A DNA stretch of 16,153 nt from UBA1568 sp964488025 (lineage in GTDB: Bacteria; Patescibacteriota; Minisyncoccia; Moranbacterales; UBA1568), in contig CAZATJ010000017.1 of NCBI GenBank assembly GCA_964488025.1, positions 1-16,153 of the forward strand. Reading direction: 5' to 3'. Position 1 is the first letter of the stretch. Each line of letters starts with the position of its first letter. Made by a program: the position numbers and the translations under genes. Shown one piece after another: positions 14,936 to 16,153 of the stretch. Under the pieces are notes generated by a model, which was given only the letters and a program-made list of their open reading frames with translations, was not told where the DNA came from and searched no databases.

Positions 14936-15070
14936 CATGGAGAAGGTGTGGTGGAGTTGCAATACAAGCACCACACTTGCCCCACGTTTTGTTCGAGTCT
15001 CTTTCGTAGTAGTACGAGGCGGTTTTTACGAAACTGGTCCTTTATCATCAACGTTTACAGGAGGTCTTCC
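14936..15070 (+). promoter_or_regulatory. Structured leader and strong SD of the lipoprotein gene
   Basis: An 8-bp perfect stem, GTGTGGTG (14946-14953) with CACCACAC (14969-14976), can extend to 10 pairs, and an inner TTG/CAA pairing is possible. A second hairpin, TCGTA-GTAG-TACGA (15004-15017), is followed after GGCGG by TTTTT. The SD AGGAGG (15059-15064) is 6 nt from the ATG. The first stem would protect the 5' end of the mRNA; a regulatory role is possible but unproven. Confidence 0.5.
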
Positions 15071-15979
15071 ATGACCACGAAACGCTTTGTTCTGGGGGTC
15101 GTTGCGGCCTCGGTTCTTGTCTTCATCGCCGGTTGCGGCGGTGGGGGTGGCGATACGCCAGCTGTGTCAAATACGCCTACGTCAGTTCCGCCTTCGGTCG
15201 TGTCTCCGCCTACCGCTACGGTTACGCTTACGGCAGTGCCGACCACCATCACGGTGGGCAGCTCGACGACGCTCACGTGGACGACGACCAACGCGGCCAA
15301 CTGTGTGGCCTCGGGTGGTTGGACAGGTTCCGTCTCGAATACCGGCGACAGTCAAGTGGTCACCCCGACCGCGACGACGACCTACGGCGTCCAGTGCTAC
15401 AACAGCGCCAACATCGCGACCGAGGTGGTCTCGACGACGGTGACGGTCAATCCGGTGCCGGTAGCCAAGCTCGAGTACACGGATGTGGTGATCGCCATCT
15501 GGCCGCAGGCCGCTGGTGATCCACAGTATCCGTACGGTATCGTGCGAATTGACCGGAACGTGCCAGGGGGGTACGTGCGGATCAAGAACTTGACTGGCAA
15601 GTCGTGGTATTTCACCGGTGTCCGGCCGACGCCGCGGGCTGACTGCCTGATCGGGCTGTCATCGCTTGACGGTACTGGGACGGAGGTCAAGAGCCTCTAT
15701 AACTTGGTGACCGACGAGGTTACGCTCGATACCAGTGCTGAAGGAGCGGCCTGGAATCGCCTCACGGACTACCAGTCTTCTACGGTGTGGGATCCGGCCT
15801 ATCCGCTATGGTCTTCTCGGGCTTTGGTGGCTGATGGCACCTACTACATTCTCGACACCGAGCACGAGAACCTGTACTTCCAGTCCAATGCCGGGGTCGT
15901 GACCCAGGTCATCAGGTCGACGTTTGCGGCCACGGGCGGCATCAATGGTATCTGGACGTATAGCTGCAAGGCGCAGTAG
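15071..15979 (+). CDS. Secreted lipoprotein with bacterial Ig-like domain
   Basis: 302 aa from ATG 15071. The N-terminus is a lipoprotein signal (KRF, hydrophobic stretch, VFIAGC) with lipidation expected on C22, followed by GGGGGD. Residues 38-60 are a Pro/Thr/Ser-rich linker that runs into an Ig-like beta domain (about 48-128, LTAVPTTITVGSSTTLTW, NCVASGGWTG and TTTYGVQCY), with C78 and C109 likely disulfide-bonded. The remaining 170 residues form a domain I do not recognise (LEYTDVVIAIWPQ, GGYVRIKNLTGKSWYFTG, GIWTYSCKAQ). The protein should sit on the cell surface; the Ig domain suggests binding or a stalk. It contains ENLYFQSNA at 266-274. Codon use is richer in G/C (many ACG Thr codons) and the SD is stronger than for the core genes, suggesting transfer. 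The frame extends upstream to 14888, but that part is leader. Confidence 0.85.
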   Translation: MTTKRFVLGVVAASVLVFIAGCGGGGGDTPAVSNTPTSVPPSVVSPPTATVTLTAVPTTITVGSSTTLTWTTTNAANCVASGGWTGSVSNTGDSQVVTPTATTTYGVQCYNSANIATEVVSTTVTVNPVPVAKLEYTDVVIAIWPQAAGDPQYPYGIVRIDRNVPGGYVRIKNLTGKSWYFTGVRPTPRADCLIGLSSLDGTGTEVKSLYNLVTDEVTLDTSAEGAAWNRLTDYQSSTVWDPAYPLWSSRALVADGTYYILDTEHENLYFQSNAGVVTQVIRSTFAATGGINGIWTYSCKAQ

Positions 15980-16004
15980 ATCGTTCCAGCCAGCATGGCC
16001 ACCC

Positions 16005-16054
16005 AGCCTGTCAACTGTCACCGGTAGCTACCGATGAGAGTGACAGGCTTTTTT
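16005..16054 (+). terminator. Intrinsic terminator of the lipoprotein gene
   Basis: AGCCTGTCA (16005-16013) pairs with TGACAGGCT (16041-16049), then T5 (16050-16054). The 27-nt loop holds a 12-bp palindrome, CGGTAG/CTACCG (16022-16033). Confidence 0.85.
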
Positions 16055-16072
16055 CTTTACTTTTCATTTGAC

Positions 16073-16100
16073 TTGTCACTGGGTTCATTTGTGGTATACT
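16073..16100 (+). promoter_or_regulatory. Promoter pointing out of the window
   Basis: TTGTCA (16073-16078), a 16-nt spacer and TATACT (16095-16100) preceded by TGG, again an extended -10. The start is near 16107. The last 50 bases show no gene start that I can identify. Confidence 0.65.
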
Positions 16101-16153
16101 TCTGGTAGTGAGATAACAAGTATTCATCCCAGGGCCCGCCCGCAACGATTCGC

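Noticed and set aside
15850..15900. Cloning-vector contamination at the TEV-like site
   Set aside because: The reading frame, codon style and domain continue unchanged on both sides and no tag or polylinker is visible; left as a curiosity to check in the reads.

Overview
The window carries core information-processing and cell-division genes. Its compact RNA polymerase subunits (RpoB 1137 aa, RpoC 1196 aa, no large lineage insertions), the order rpoB-rpoC-ftsK-rodZ-recA, extended -10 promoters (TGCTATAAT/TGCTATACT) and the lack of Shine-Dalgarno (SD) sites before most core genes suggest a candidate-phyla bacterium of the Patescibacteria/Parcubacteria type. This is an inference: no rRNA is present and no search was run. 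The standard genetic code fits every gene.

Layout, left to right. (1) The C-terminal end of a degenerate TsaB-like gene (1-189) and its terminator. (2) A promoter at 274-302 and a folded leader of about 230 nt before rpoB-rpoC (543-7578). In the leader, an anti-SD-like stretch can pair with the only good SD, and that SD serves an 8-codon ORF overlapping the rpoB start out of frame. (3) A short region at 7606-7723 with two intrinsic terminators and two promoters. (4) ftsK, a degenerate tandem repeat, rodZ and recA (7758-12347), with the recA promoter inside the end of rodZ. (5) On the minus strand, convergent with recA, a small beta-carbonic-anhydrase-like protein with a C-x-D-x-R motif, an H-x-x-C motif and a His-rich tail. 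(6) Divergent from it, a secreted coiled-coil plus lytic-transglycosylase protein whose mRNA is probably leaderless. The control region between them holds an inverted 15-bp repeat and a 17-bp palindrome. (7) A 51-aa orphan ORF, then an Ig-domain lipoprotein with a strong SD, different codon choice and an exact ENLYFQS site. A terminator and one more promoter pointing out of the window follow.

Functionally, rpoBC supply transcription. FtsK, RodZ, RecA and the coiled-coil hydrolase belong to chromosome segregation, cell shape, repair and wall remodelling. The carbonic-anhydrase-like gene and the lipoprotein look like accessory genes, and they are the two full-length genes with convincing SD sequences. 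The best candidates for undescribed biology are the rpoB leader/uORF, the 12.4-13.35 kb divergent control region with its carbonic-anhydrase-like gene, and the architecture of the wall enzyme.
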